Source: Struthio camelus
Lineage: Eukaryota > Chordata > Aves > Struthioniformes > Struthionidae
Length of the DNA stretch: 64,000 bases
Assembly: GCF_040807025.1 (NCBI RefSeq)
Contig: NC_090967.1
Coordinates: 7,618,001 to 7,682,000, forward strand
Reading direction: 5' to 3'
The notes under the pieces are model-generated. The model was not told the origin of the DNA. It worked only from the letters and a program-made list of their open reading frames with translations, and did not search any database. This document shows, piece by piece, positions 44,666 through 57,239 of the stretch. The translations under genes and the position numbers were made by a program. How positions within the stretch are numbered: position 1 is the stretch's first letter; the number at the start of each line of letters is the position of its first letter.

Positions 44666-47600
44666 TTAGGACAGATCATACTGTGATTTGAGTCGTTTCC
44701 ACAGGCAACGAGATGTGACTGCGGTCACTATCAGTCCTAAAAGCGAGACCGTTGTCCCTACGGCTATGGTAGGGTCGGTGCTGAACGTATCTGCAAAGAC
44801 ACAAGAGGGACTTAAACTTGCAGCCAGACTCTGCTTGTGACAGCAAATACCCGGTCCGAGCGTAGCATCTCCGCACGGCCCTAACGCAACTGGCTGCAGC
44901 GCATGCGTTCGCCGATCCACAGAGGGGAGCGTGCACGCGCATGTGGCGTGCACGAGCGGGGACAGACCTTTGTGGTCATAGTGCAGGTCAGAAGGAGCCA
45001 TGGGACGATAGGAAAAGCAGATACGAGCCTGGAGTGAAATCCCCGAGCGCAGCCAAAGCAGCGGGTGGTGGCGCCATGCGATGGGGAGCAGCTCTGCAGA
45101 TTCTTCCCGGTCCAGCCCTGCGCGCCCGCATGCTCCCCTCCCCGCAGCCAGCTCGCAGCCCCGGGCCAAGCCGTGGGCTGAGCTCGGGCGCTGCAGGCAG
45201 CCACTCACCGGCGGACACGGCCAGCTGCAGGCTGGCCACCGGGGCCCGGCGGCTGAGCACGGCGCACTGGTAGCGGCCCTGGTGCTGCAGCTCCGCGTGG
45301 TCCAGGCTCAGCGTGGAGCCGCTGCCCGCCGCCTCCTCCCGGTACTGCGACAGGGCCACCGGCGTGCTCAGCCAGCGGACGGTGACGTTCTCGCCGCACT
45401 GCGCCTGGCACTCGATGCGCAGGGCCCGGCCCCGCGTCCCGCTGGGCGGCAGCGACCAGATCCGCAGGCTGCAGGCTGGCGCCGTGCCGGCAGCCGGCCC
45501 CGTGGTGGGGGAGCCCCGGTGGTGCCCGGTGCTGTCCGCGGCGGGTCCCTGCGCCTGGGCCGTGCTCCCGGCCGCGGGGCTCGCCGTGCCAGAGCCGGGC
45601 ACCACGCTGGTGGCCGGACGTGCCGTGGGACTGCCTGTGGCAGGGTCCGGAGGAGCGGGGCTCGCCGTGGAGGGATTTTCGGTGGCAGCGGCCCAGTCCG
45701 AGGTGGCCCCATCACCAGGCTCCCACGATGTCGCGGTCCAGGCCGTGGTGGCATCGCGCACGGATGGCAGAGCTGCGGCAGCCTCGGACGTGGCCGTGCT
45801 GGGGCTCCCCGTCGTAGCCGCGGAGCTCGGGGGGGTCTCTGGGGCAGCGGCCGCGGCCGCTGGCTGCTCCGTCACTGCTGCAGACAGAGCCACAGAGCGG
45901 GTCGCAAGGGCTTGGCTGCAGCTCGGGGCAGGATGTCGCCCCCCCGCCGCGGCGCTGTCCCTGCAGGGCCCCTGCCGCCCCCGTCCTCCATCGCCGCCCC
46001 GCGATCGCAGCCGGCGCCGGAGCGGGAAACGTGCGGGGAGGAGCAAACCGAGCGCCCCCAGCGCTGGCGTCCTGGCCCTCTTGGGAGAGTTACGGAGCGG
46101 TGCAGAGATAGCGGCTGTTCCCCCTCCAGCAAACAGGGACCTTGAGCAGTGCAGGGAAGGGGGGGCTCGGGCGGGCGGGTAGCGCGCGCGGACTCGGTGC
46201 CCAGCGCCGCTCCCGGCACTCACCGGCATCGCTCACGGCCACAGCCGCCACCCGGGCGAAGGTCTCCCGCCGGACGGTCAGCGTCACCTCGCACCTGAAC
46301 TCCGCGCCCGCGGCCACGTCGTCCCCCGCCAGCGGCAGCGTGGCGGCGATGTCGAACAGCTCCTCCTCGGTCTCCTCGACGTCGAAGTCTGCCTGCCGCA
46401 GCAGCCGGTCCCCGCGGTACCAGGCGAGCGCCAGCCCGGCCAGCGGGTAGACGCGCCGCGCCGCGCAGCGCAGGGTCGCGGGCTGCCCCGGCGCCAGGGC
46501 GGCCGGCTGCGCCGCCAGCTGCAGCGTGTCCGGCAGCGCTGCGGGGAGACGAGCGGGCGTGAAGCCGCGATTTTGGGCACCGCCAGCCCCGAGCGAGCGG
46601 GTCGTCTCGGGGCGTTCGGGGCTGTGCAGGGGAGGAGGCTGGAGCAAGGGATGCTTACAGTAGACCTTGAGGTCGACAGTGCGCTGGTAGCGCCGCCCGC
46701 CGCACGTGCCCTGGCAGATCTTGGTGCCCTCGGCGGCCACCACGGCGTCGCTCACGCGCAGGACGCTGTGGCCGGCGAAGGAGACGACGCTGCCCAGGTT
46801 GGTGTCCAGCCCCCGCCACTGCACCGTGCCCTCGGGGCAGGCCAGGGAGCAGTTCAGCTGGACCGAGCCCCCGTACGGCACCACCGGCTCCGGCGGCACC
46901 ACCACCAACTCGTTGGCCGGGCGCCCTGCCGGAGGGAGAGGGGGAAACCGCGGGGGTTTAGCAAAGTGAGCAACCGCTGCAAGCCGGGCACGCGGCAGCC
47001 AGCACAGATTTCGGCTGAGGGCACCCCCCTCTCTGCTCTGCAACATGCCCAAGCTCTGCGTCTGCACAAAGACGGTATAAAAGTGCCTTTTAACGCGCAA
47101 ACGGCCCCAGGCAGGAGCCCCGGACGAGCTCTCCGGGGGCCTTCTGCCCTCCGGACGGCAGGAGCGGCTCGAGGACGCCGTTTGTCGGTGCTCTGCCGCG
47201 GCGTTGGGCGCTGCTGGGGGCCTTGCTGCCGCGGGAGGAGCAGGTCCCCTGCGGCGCAAAAGAATCGAGAGCAGAAGTGGCTCTCGGCTATTTTCTAATG
47301 AAAGATGGCACAAACCCTCTCAGGTTCAGGGCTATCCATACTCATCAGCCTAACGCGCTGCAGACAGATCTGAAGTCTAGAGCAGGTCTGTCTGATGCGC
47401 AGGGTTTTCCTTCCCCTTTCTGAAGCGGTTTCGCTAAGTTTTAAGCCTGGAAAAAGACCATTAACCCCCTTCACTGAGTAAACGCTCCGCCAGGAGGGCT
47501 GGGACGGGGAGGGAACGGCACGCAGGGCTGCCTGCGCCTGGAGGAGGGCAGCGCCCTGGCGCCACGGTGAGGGTCTCCGGTCCCTCTCTGGGGCGAGCCC

Positions 47601-47783
47601 GGCCGCCGCAGCCCCGCTCGCCGCGGTGCGGCCAGGGGCTCCCTGCTTGTGCAGCCGGGGGCTCCGAGAGCCGCCGCGGCCCCCGCGGGACGGGGCTCGG
47701 GCAGAGCGGGGTGAGCGCTGCCCCGGGCACTCACCGCTGCAGCCCCAGAGCCAGCCGAGGAGGACGAGCAGCACCGTCTCCAT
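44666..47783 (-). CDS. MADCAM1: MADCAM1, mucosal addressin with third Ig domain, 474 aa
   Basis: Endothelial adhesion molecule that binds integrin alpha4beta7 (and L-selectin through its mucin part) to home lymphocytes to gut tissue. Exons on the minus strand: 47735-47783, 46659-46925, 46224-46538, 45209-45877 and 44666-44790, all joined in phase 1. They encode the signal peptide METVLLVLLGWLWGCSG; Ig1 with paired cysteines (NCSLAC and CQGTC) and the integrin-binding loop WRGLDTNLG; and Ig2 with the acidic DVEETEEELFD strand typical of MAdCAM-1. A Ser/Thr/Pro/Ala-rich mucin region of about 135 residues follows, then a third Ig domain (LRIECQAQC, VRWL, GRYQCAV). The last exon holds the membrane span (TIAVGTTVSLLGLIVTAVTS) and a short tail ending SQYDLS. 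The LDT motif, exon phases and position next to TPGS1 support orthology. The mucin sequence itself is not conserved. Confidence 0.93.
45209..45877 (-). CDS. MADCAM1: MADCAM1 mucin plus membrane-proximal Ig exon
   Basis: A single 669-bp phase 1-1 exon encodes the mucin-like stretch (starting AVTEQPAAAAAAPETPPSSA) and then a complete Ig domain with Cys in LRIEC and in GRYQC, about 45 residues apart, plus WL after the first Cys. Mouse MAdCAM-1 is known to have a mucin region and an IgA-like third domain here; human has lost the third domain. Skipping it is frame-neutral and would leave a two-Ig form without a mucin stalk. Confidence 0.88.
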
Positions 47784-47831
47784 CGCCTGCGGCGGCCTCT
47801 CCTCCGGTGCAGGGCAGCAGCGAGCAGCGGG

Positions 47832-47841
47832 TTTCACTTCC
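47832..47841 (-). promoter_or_regulatory. MADCAM1: ETS-IRF composite element upstream of MADCAM1
   Basis: The gene-strand GGAAGTGAAA fits the ETS-IRF composite consensus GGAAnnGAAA. It lies about 50 bp upstream of the start codon next to a GGAAG-rich stretch. A GGGAGTTTCT near 48004 is only a poor kappaB match. Function is inferred. Confidence 0.4.
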
Positions 47842-47849
47842 CTCCTTCC

Positions 47850-50800
47850 TTCCCTCCTTCCTCGCGGCCGGGAAGGCGACGGCTGGGGCTGCTCTCTGGC
47901 CGCCAGCCCCATCCTCGGCCTTTCTTAAAGCCCTGCGGGAACCGCCCCTGCACGCGCCGGCCCCGGGGCCTCCCGGCCTGCCAGCCAGCAGGGTATTTCC
48001 AGAGGGAGTTTCTAATTTTGCTCAAAATTTAGCTCTCGCGCATGCCCAGCTCTGCAGGCGCTGGCTGCGCTGGCAGCCTGGCGCCAGGGAGAGCACCTGG
48101 GTCTACGGGGCACCCGGCTGCGGCACTAGGACACCTCGTGTGCCCAAAACGCTCCCGCCCGTGGTCCCCCTGCTCTCGCCCCCGGGAGGACACGACCCCT
48201 CTGAGACAGGCGAAAACCTCTGCTCCAGCAGCCCCGGCCCCGAGCGAGGATGGCTCAGCCCTGGCCGCCGCGGTGCGGCGAGAGCTGAGTTCAAACCGCG
48301 GGGGAGCCGGGAGAGGCGAAGGGCCGGAATTTGTCCCATAGACCAGGGGGTAAAACCGAATGCTACCGAAGGTTGGGACCTCAGTGCTGCTGGGCCGAGG
48401 GTCTGGGGGGACGGGAAGCCCCATCCCAGCCTGGCTGAGCCACCCTCGGGCTGGTGGGGAGCAAGGGGATGCTGGCCAGCGGCTCCTTCGTGGACCCGGC
48501 CAAGCAGCGCCAGCCAGCAGGGACACTTCGCATCAGAGGGGCCTCGCTTGGCCCCAGAAGCGGAGCTAACGCTGCTGCTGCGGGACGCGCAGTGCTCAGC
48601 GTCGCTCAGCCCTTGCTTGCTGTGGGCCAGGAGCTGGGGCAGCCCCCGGAGGGGCTCCAGCTCCGGGGCAAAACCAGCTTTTCCCGGGTCCCAGAGGAAG
48701 GGGGTCAGAGCAGCGTCCCCGGGCCGGGGCTGCCGCGGGCTTCGCCTCCGCAAAAGCTCCCACCAGGAGTCACATCTCTCTCATGACACCCTTGGGAACA
48801 GCAGCTCCGCTACGAGGGGTAAAACCGCCCCAAACGGGGACTGTCTCTGGCCCACCCTGGTGACACGGGCACCTCTCGCCTGGACTGCCAGCGTCTCCTG
48901 TCCTGGTGCTCCAAGAGCCTGGAAACCCCGCATCGCGCGGCCCGAGAAGCGGCACCAGCTCACGCGGGAGAAACCGGCCCCGGGAGCGCCGGCTTTCCCG
49001 GAACGGGGAGGTTGCAAAGGGGCATCCTGAGGGCAGGAGAAGGCGCTCAGCCCCGAGCTGGATGCGGCGCCCCAGGGCTGCGGACAGTGTCTATTCCCAG
49101 GACAGGGAAGTCTCAAGGACAAAAGTGGATGTTCCTACGAGGGCTGGGTTTATGGCACAGAAGGAAAAAGTGTCTTAGCAGGTGGAAGATTGTTCCCACC
49201 CTACATTTTCAGGCTACGTGGCCCTGGCACGCGCCCTGTGCCCATCCTGGGTCCCCCAGCGGGTCCAGCATTGCTCCCTGGCTCCTCTCCAGCTCCCTGG
49301 AAAGGGATGGGCCCTGCTCGTGCCGGCATCCCATCCCGCTGTGCATGGCCGTGGGATGCTCCCGCGGAGCCGGAGGTTCTCCCGGCCCCCTGCGCCTTCC
49401 CGTATCAGTACCGAGAAAAGGGAAAGTCTGCACAGACCCCACGGCTTCCTGGCCGGGAACTCTACGGAGATGTCACTACTGGTAGTAGGCGTGTTGCTTA
49501 TTCTGTCAGCTGGCTGGATAATTAACCATCTGACATTTTTTTGAGGCCTTCTGATGGCAAGGGAAGTGCTTTGTAAACAGCAGACCATCAGAATACGCGC
49601 ATTCAGCCAAAACTGGTGATTAATGGCATTGGGGTTTTTGTTCCTTCCATCCTGTGTTAACATAGCCACTTCCCGGAGTTTCCCATGGCTGCTGCGGGGC
49701 TGTTCCCGGCCGCTACAGCCCTCCGCCACGGCCCCCAGCCGTCTCTTGGACCAACCTGCCCATTGGTCGTTTCTGCCATTGGATGGAGATGCTCTTTGGT
49801 GCAAACCTGGGGGCAAAGCGCTCAGGGGCCCCCGAGGCTGCTCCACCGTGCAGGACACGGCCCACGCCTCCCGCTCTGCCCCGGGCCCCCTTGCCGGCTC
49901 TGCGACCCCCTGGATGCCGCGCACCGAGCCCAACCCTGCTGCTTCAACCCTGAAATGAAAAGTGGAGCACGTCTGTAGGAGGCCTTTTTAAAAAAAGAAA
50001 CTTTCTCCAACAGATCATTGAAAGATTAATAACTACCCGAAACTCATGTGCTTAATAACGTCCTTCCTCTGATTTGAGATTTGCAGAACACTTAAAGTTA
50101 TGAGTGATTGGAGATTTGCATACAGCATTTCTCGGAGCTGCTGTGGCCTCCGCAGCGCAGGCGAATAAGCAATGCAGATTCAGAAGAAATTACAGCTATG
50201 GAAACTGAATAAATCCCCACTGTCAGGATTGCCAACTTTAACAGCTCTGGCACCTTTTGGAGGCGGAGGGAGGCGATGGGACCTGCCTGAGTTCAGAGCG
50301 AGGGGGTGGTGGAGCCACCAGTAGAAACAGATCTCTCGTCCCTCCGTCGGTCCCCGAGTTTCCCTTCATCCCGTACACAAGTGCCATCACCCCGTTTCCC
50401 ACTCCGGGACCCCCCTTCTCTCCCACCCTGGCCAGCCGGGGACGCGCTCCGCCGCCCGACCCCGCTGTCCTCCCTCGTGCGAATGCCCCGGCGGCGGCCC
50501 CGGTGCCCGGCTCCCACCTCGCTCCCGTCTCGGACTTTAACACACTTGGGGTGTTTTTCTTCCGCGCTCACACAAGCAATACTTTGAGCCTGGCAGCAAG
50601 AGAACAAAGCTCCCTCATCCCCAAAATAGCAAAAAGAGATCGATCAGTCATCGATAGGATGCAGACGCAGGGCAGAAGGAACAAGCCCCCAGGTACAACC
50701 GTTTTCCAGGAAACAAAAAACCTTTTGGGTCAGAAAAAGGGCAACGCTGATTTTTGACGAAACGTAAGTCGCAGTTTTTCTCTTGGGAGCCGGTAACGCT

Positions 50801-53800
50801 CCTTCCCGGCAGCGCGGAGCAGAAGGGCTCTTGCTGGACGATATCAGCTCCACCAACATTTCTCAGGAAACAGACGGCGAAACAGTTCAAGGAGGTGAGA
50901 GGCAAGCGGCCGCCACGGAGCCCGCCAGGCCTGGGGGAGCGCGGGGCCGTCATCGCCTTCGCTCACCAACGCCCAGCCTCAGAAAGGAAAAGCGTGGAGG
51001 TGAAGGGGGAGAGCTGGAGCCAGATCAAGGCTTTCCGCCCCATACAAAGCACGCTCGCGCTCAGGCCAGGGCTTTTGCCAGCAGCTGCCGTCGGGCTCCC
51101 GAGGGGAACCGGCCGTCCCTGCGCCCATTCGCCCCGCGCTCGGCGCTGGCTTGGCGGCTGCTCGAACGGGACCTGACCGTGGTTCTTGCTGAAGGGCCCC
51201 GTAGCCCAGTGGGAGGGCAGCAGAAACTTAAAGGTTTTCATTTTGAGGGTGAGATAGGGTTACAGCATTGGACTTCTCAACTCAGGCATCACGGAAGAGA
51301 TCAGACCGTTAACGAGAGGGGAACCTCGACCAAACCCTCCCTGGGAGGGAAGGGGAGGAAAACCGAGCCGAGAAGGACGCTGTCGAGCCCAGAGCCCCGA
51401 CAGCTCCCGAAGAACGGAGCGAGGGCTTTCCCTTGGGGAAATCAGATCGGACACCCTCGCTGGGTGAGCGAGTCAAGCGGTTTCAGCTCCATCTCTTCCT
51501 CCCTCCCCGAGTATTTTTACTCCGTTAGCGTCAGCTCCCCAGGCACCCTCCGTCAACCAGAAACACGCAGGAGTTGAGCTAAGGCTGACGACCAAGTACC
51601 AGCAGCCAGTCGGCTCTCCGTTCCTGAGCAGAGTTCCCACAGCACAGGCAAATCCCATGAGCAGGCAGGGGCATCCACAGGATGCACAAGGTTACTCCGT
51701 AAAGGCGGTTTAGCCCATCACTGCACCATTCCTACAAAAATAAGCTTTCGATCAAAAGAACGAAAGCAACAGTTTTCACAAATAAAGGCCAATAGGCAAT
51801 GGCAAGCAAGATGGTAGTTAGCCAGCACCAAAGTCCTTCTGAAGTTTGCTGTAATGAAGTATCAGACTCTCACAGAGCTTAAGTTACTTTGCTGCCTAAA
51901 TCCCTCCAGCTCTTTTGAAAAAGCCCCTTTTGAACTCTAGGCTGTGATTGTACATAAACACCTTCCCTTTTCTCTCCAGCCAAACCAATGCAAAGGGAGA
52001 CGAGCTGAGGGTTCTTGCTCAAGGAATGGCCGGGGGGCAGACAGAATAAGCTCAGAAGTCCAGAGGAAATAAATGCAAAATGCATTTATTATTTTGTAAT
52101 AAATGGCTTGCTTTTCCAGCTCATTACAGGATATCAGCCATCAAGCAACAGATGCCGTCCAAGAGTTGACTTGGATTTGTTTATATTTCTTGTGATTATA
52201 TTGTTTGCATTAGTACCATCCTCAAACACTAAAAAAAAAAAAAAAGGTTAAATGAATGAGATAAGATCTAAATTAGGCCTAGCTGGAAATGAACAGTTTC
52301 AGAGACTAACTTACGGCCTCAGCCCCCATCCCGTCACAAAAGAAGGCTCCTGGGGGTCAGGGCGGATGCAGGTAGCCTTACCCACGTCCTACAAACCAGA
52401 GCTGACGTGTCCTGACCTGTGAAATGCGATAAATTAGGCCACTAAGGCATTTACCGCACGAAATGCAGTAGACTAACTCATCCAGAGCATTTTCTTGCTC
52501 ACTATGAGTCTGAAGGCTTGTCTTGCATTCCAAGCATTACATCGCACACTTTGCCTGAAACCCTCCCTCTTTGCAGAAGCACTCCGCATGCATTCGGTAA
52601 GACAGAGAGAGACAGCATGAGCTCAGGAGGTTTGTGACTCAAGAAAAGTTTGTATGCTTAAGCACCAAAGAAGTTAGAGCTGTGAAGATACAGTTCTTTT
52701 AATACTCTGGTGGATACCTGGATAGCTGTTTTAGGATCAGTGGAGAATTTGAATTGGTTTCAAGTAAGTTTTTGTACTAGAATGATTTAGCTCGTGTCTG
52801 TTAAAGACAGAACAGATTTACAGCGCCTGACGTGTAGCCTCTTGCAAGAATCCCTTTAGCACAGTTAACCCAAGGACCAAGAGGCATGTTGCCTAGAAGC
52901 ACAAGAGACACTTTTGACCAGATGCCCTGTAACAGATGGGAGGAGAAGAACGAGAACAGAGAGCTTCACAACAACAGGAAAGTAGCAGTTTAATAAATAA
53001 TCCATCAGAGGGAGAGATTAGCCGGTTCTAAACACAATTTGAAGTAAAATAAATACATTCCATCATTAGCTTAAGAAACAAACAAAACCCAGAAACACAC
53101 GCAATAACAAACTTTAACTGAAAGAGCAGAGGTACTGCCGTTCTTCAATGAACGTGGGCTTGCCACATGCCCGCGCTTTTTTGAAGATAACCAAAGATGC
53201 TCACAGCCATCCAAGCGCAGAGAAAAGAATAAAACCCAGTGAAGTAAAAAGTTACTATTTTGCAAAAGTAACAGCAAAAGAGAAAGTAATGTTTTAATGC
53301 ATTGTTCTTTTTAATGCAAAGAGATCAGTTTTTAAACTTTCTTGAACTGCTGCAATTAATACTGGAGCTGCAGAAGGGCAATTAAGCCAATTTTTGCCTT
53401 ATGTTTGGGGTGTTGCTGTTACTGACCTGAACTACAACCCACTGCAGACAAATTATGGGAACACTGATGTTACACAGCCAGTATCAGTCATTACTCAGCA
53501 GATCAAGGGGATTTTAAGAAAAGGCTCTTTAAAAAAAAAAGTCACTTTTTGTTATAAAGTAACAAAAATTGTCAAAACTAGCTGAATGCTCTGTACAGAT
53601 TTTCCAGTCTCCACAGGGAATGCTGCAAAAATTACCAGCCCTTCAGAACAGTAACATTCTTCATTCAGGTCCAGTAATTTCAGCTCCTCCACAGCTTGGC
53701 CCAAGTCCTTCTCTTTCACTTAAAAGGCAGAATGGTGGGTCGCGTCCCTACATTAACGTTTGGTTAAGATGCCCTCCCCTACCGAATAAGGTAAAAAATT

Positions 53801-56560
53801 CCAAAAGTGCGGAAACAAACTGCTGTCCGTTTCCGCTGCTAGTAACAAGTGGAATTTCGGGGGAATGCAAGCCGTCCTGTCACCACGCGGCACTCAAGTT
53901 TCCAGAGTAAATCATTACACTGCAGGCGCTACCCAGGCCCGAGACCTGCCACGGACCGTCCGGACTTGAAGCAGCACAGCTGCTCCAGCAGGAACTGCCG
54001 TATCAGTGAAAGGCCACCCACACCAGCACAGCTAAGGATAGCTATGCAAGCGTGCCACCTTTACACCGATAACTGCATCCACAGTGTAACTTTTACTGGT
54101 ATAACTACATAAAATTGTACTCTCTTAACCTGGATAGCGATATCGTAAAGACATACAAAGGCAGACCAGGCAGCTGAAGAAACCAGCTTCTTCAGAGCTG
54201 GAGCCTGGCACGAACGGCCAGACCGCAGCCAAGACACAGCAAAATTGCTTACATCTTCTGGCTCCAAGTTCAAGGACTTTTTAACTGCTCTAAAACACTT
54301 AGGTTAACTAGTAACAAACCTGAGGAATTCAAGTGTTACTGGAAACTGGGGTATCACATCATGACAGAAAAGGACCGAGAAGCGAAGCTCGCCTGGTTAG
54401 CTCCATGGTCCGAGGAACAAAAGGCTGAGAAGCCTCAGGCAGCAGCAGTGGCGAAAGGGAACTGGATTAGAAACACATTGGTTTCAATAAACTATTAAAT
54501 AAAGGAAAGGACTCTTAAAAATATATATATATATAATTTATATTATATAAATTATGTTTGTCTTTCTTGTAACGTTCTATTTTACCCGTGAAGTTTTGAG
54601 TGCCTCAGTGTGAATGAGGTAACTATTCAGTGTTTTGTTTCACTTCATTTTTGTGTGAGGGACAAAGTACTCAAGTTGATTTTCATACATAGTGTAAATA
54701 AATGAATTGGCAGATTTGCTTGTTAAACTTCAGTTTTAAAAAGTCATTTCTGTGAGCAGTACAGAGTTGGGGTGGTTGTGTAGAAGTTTAAACAAGTGGT
54801 TTTCCTTCAGGAAAGAAGTCTGCTGTGCATACGCAGTACAGACTATCCCAGTAACAGTTGAAAATTCGGGGCATCGCCACCATAAGCATGAGAAAACTGG
54901 AGTCACCATAGGTGAGTAGAACTTTTTGCTAGCTCTGTTCTCCAGTCCTGCAGTTAGATCCATATAAGCAAAGCCTCACATCCTCATACTGCCCTCGGTA
55001 ACTGCCCTCCGCACAGACAAGAGTCTACTCTTTCAGTTCTGATTACAGGATCTAGGTACCAGGCAAGATTAACACTAAACAAACTCTGAATCATTTCATT
55101 TAAATGGCCACCTCCAATAACTAATTGTTTCAGAAAACTGGTAAACGGACATTACGTTATTAGTTCAGCCCAGCCTAGGCAAGCAGTGATTCCAAGCTTG
55201 TTAATATCTGACGGGCTTTTAAGTGACTTACATGAAAATGCAGATCCATCCAAAGTGAACATTAACCAGTCTCTGCTCTGACAAGCAGAGGGAAGAGGAG
55301 CTCAGGGAAGAGGTCAGAAGCTGAGTGTACCCTGGAGACCACATCCCTTTGCTCTCGTGAAGCGGACGCTCCAGGAGAGGGCCGAGCTGCACAGTCAGAG
55401 CAGAGCAGGGATTTTGCTGTGCTGGTCCCTATACTTGGGCTGTTGCGAGTCAGGGCACTGGGATCTTCGGGGCTGTCCAGTTGGTATTTTTCATTAAATC
55501 CAGAAGCAAATGGCATCTGTGAACACTGCTGCATATGCACAACATCAGCCGTGATTTCCTATTCACAAACAACCAAGACATCAAGTGACAGTACTCCCTT
55601 TGGCCTTTCTCCCCTAAGTTACTTGTCACAAATCTACAGATAAATGATCCCAGTCAGAGAACAATACAGCTGTTACACATACTCCACTCTGAGGCAGGAT
55701 TATTTTTGGCAATTGTATCCTCAATTCCCTTAGCAATTAATTTCTTAAGTGTTCCTAATTTGGTTTTACTTCCCCAGAGATTGCTCAATCACATTACTTC
55801 TGATCTCACCCAAATGAGAAAAATTGTTTCCTGTCCACTTCACAATACCTCTATATATCGACAAAAAAATGAAGCTTTCGTATATATTTCTCTTAGCTTT
55901 TTCCACACACTCAAGTTCAAGCATCTTTCTAAACTGAGCTGAACCCTGCAGCTGAGGCTGCAATTTCATTTTTCAACAAAATGAAAGCGTTCATAGCAGG
56001 CTCAGAAATGCTACATGGAATCCAAACCTGTAAGTTCAAGTCAATTGTAAACATCATCATGATCTTTTGGACCGAGCAAAACAAGCTACAGTTATTACCT
56101 GGTTTTAACATCAGATGGCAGCATTTGGGGAGGAGAAGCGGGGGGGGGGGGAAATCAGCAAGCTTTATAAAAGCGCTCAAGATAAACAGCTATTTCTCTG
56201 ACTGTTCTCAGGAAACTATGCTTTATCAAAGTGCTTAGCAGAGTTTAGTTGTTTCTCCAACCTCTCAAGGAACTATATTTTCTAAATAACCTTTCCAGTT
56301 CCAGAAAGAGACCACCCCCCCCACCCAAAACCTTCCAATTCCCCTCTAGAGGTAACTGCAGACAAGTGTTACATTAGCGTAACTATTCAACAAAAAAGAA
56401 AAAAACCAAGCCCAACCAGAAATACAAGTGTTGTCAACCATCTAAACATTTGTAATTCATATAATTGCCTTTCCACCATCTGTCCATTCTCCCTTGTGAA
56501 CTAAGGACAGTCTCAGTTGCAACTTTACTTCTTAACTTTTGTTACCTTCATCACAACAGT
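47850..56560. other. MADCAM1-MFSD14 intergenic region
   Basis: About 8.7 kb without a recognised gene. The part up to about 49.5 kb and the block 50.25-51.6 kb are GC-rich with long but unrecognised open frames, including a 264-codon plus-strand frame at 50783-51577. From 51.7 kb onward it is AT-richer, with an (AT)n run near 54520-54545 and a few A runs. No CR1, tRNA or other clear repeat was identified by eye. Confidence 0.5.
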
Positions 56561-56846
56561 AAAGTCTTTTTATTTTTTGTTCGAGTTTCACTTGGGCTGG
56601 AATGGACAAATTCATCAGCTCCTCAAGCAGTGAGGATCTACTCAAAGTTGTTGACTATATTATTTATTCTTCATACATGTGCCACTTTCTTCATAGTGTA
56701 TTATCGCAGTACAAGTTGCGTATACTGCATAACACATCTTTCACCACCCTCCCAGGCCTGAGAAGGTTTGCCAATGGAGCTGTGATGGGATCAGTAGCGA
56801 GTACCAATTCTATAAGGGGATGGAGGGCATGTAACAGATGCCTTGC

Positions 56847-56852
56847 TTTATT
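56847..56852 (-). terminator. MFSD14-like gene candidate poly(A) signal
   Basis: The plus-strand TTTATT reads AATAAA on the gene strand, about 390 bp after the stop codon. Further hexamers at 56663-56668 and about 56567 are alternative sites. Confidence 0.5.
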
Positions 56853-57239
56853 CTTGCTGGCAGATCAGTTAGTTCACATTATAACAAAGACAAAGCTAGT
56901 TCCTTAATTTTTCACTGGCAAGTTGAGTATTTGGCAGGTCACATCATGAAGTTCAGTATCCACATACGAGAGCAGGTTTGCTTTAAAGAACTATTCCTTC
57001 AGGTAGTGCAGTTCAGTATCTCCCCTTTCCATCAGCACCAGATGATACAATTCCATTTTTGCACCAGCTGGATATATTTGGCTTGAAGGGAAACTGTTTC
57101 CCTTCTCATTAGCTGTTGATAGTACAGTCCATTACCTCGTTTCTTCTCTCCCCCCACCCTCTCTCTCCCCAAACTCCAACTGGCTAAGTCCTTTCTTGAT
57201 CTGGAGTTGAGACACAAGCCAGGCTCTTCTCTCCCAACC

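Noticed and set aside
47567..49030. 487-codon plus-strand frame antisense to the MADCAM1 first exon
   Set aside because: It is compositional, crosses the MADCAM1 signal-peptide exon in antisense, and shows no domain or splice logic.
51198..51290. tRNA-like A box (TAGCCCAGTGG)
   Set aside because: No matching B box or cloverleaf could be drawn downstream, so it is probably a chance match.
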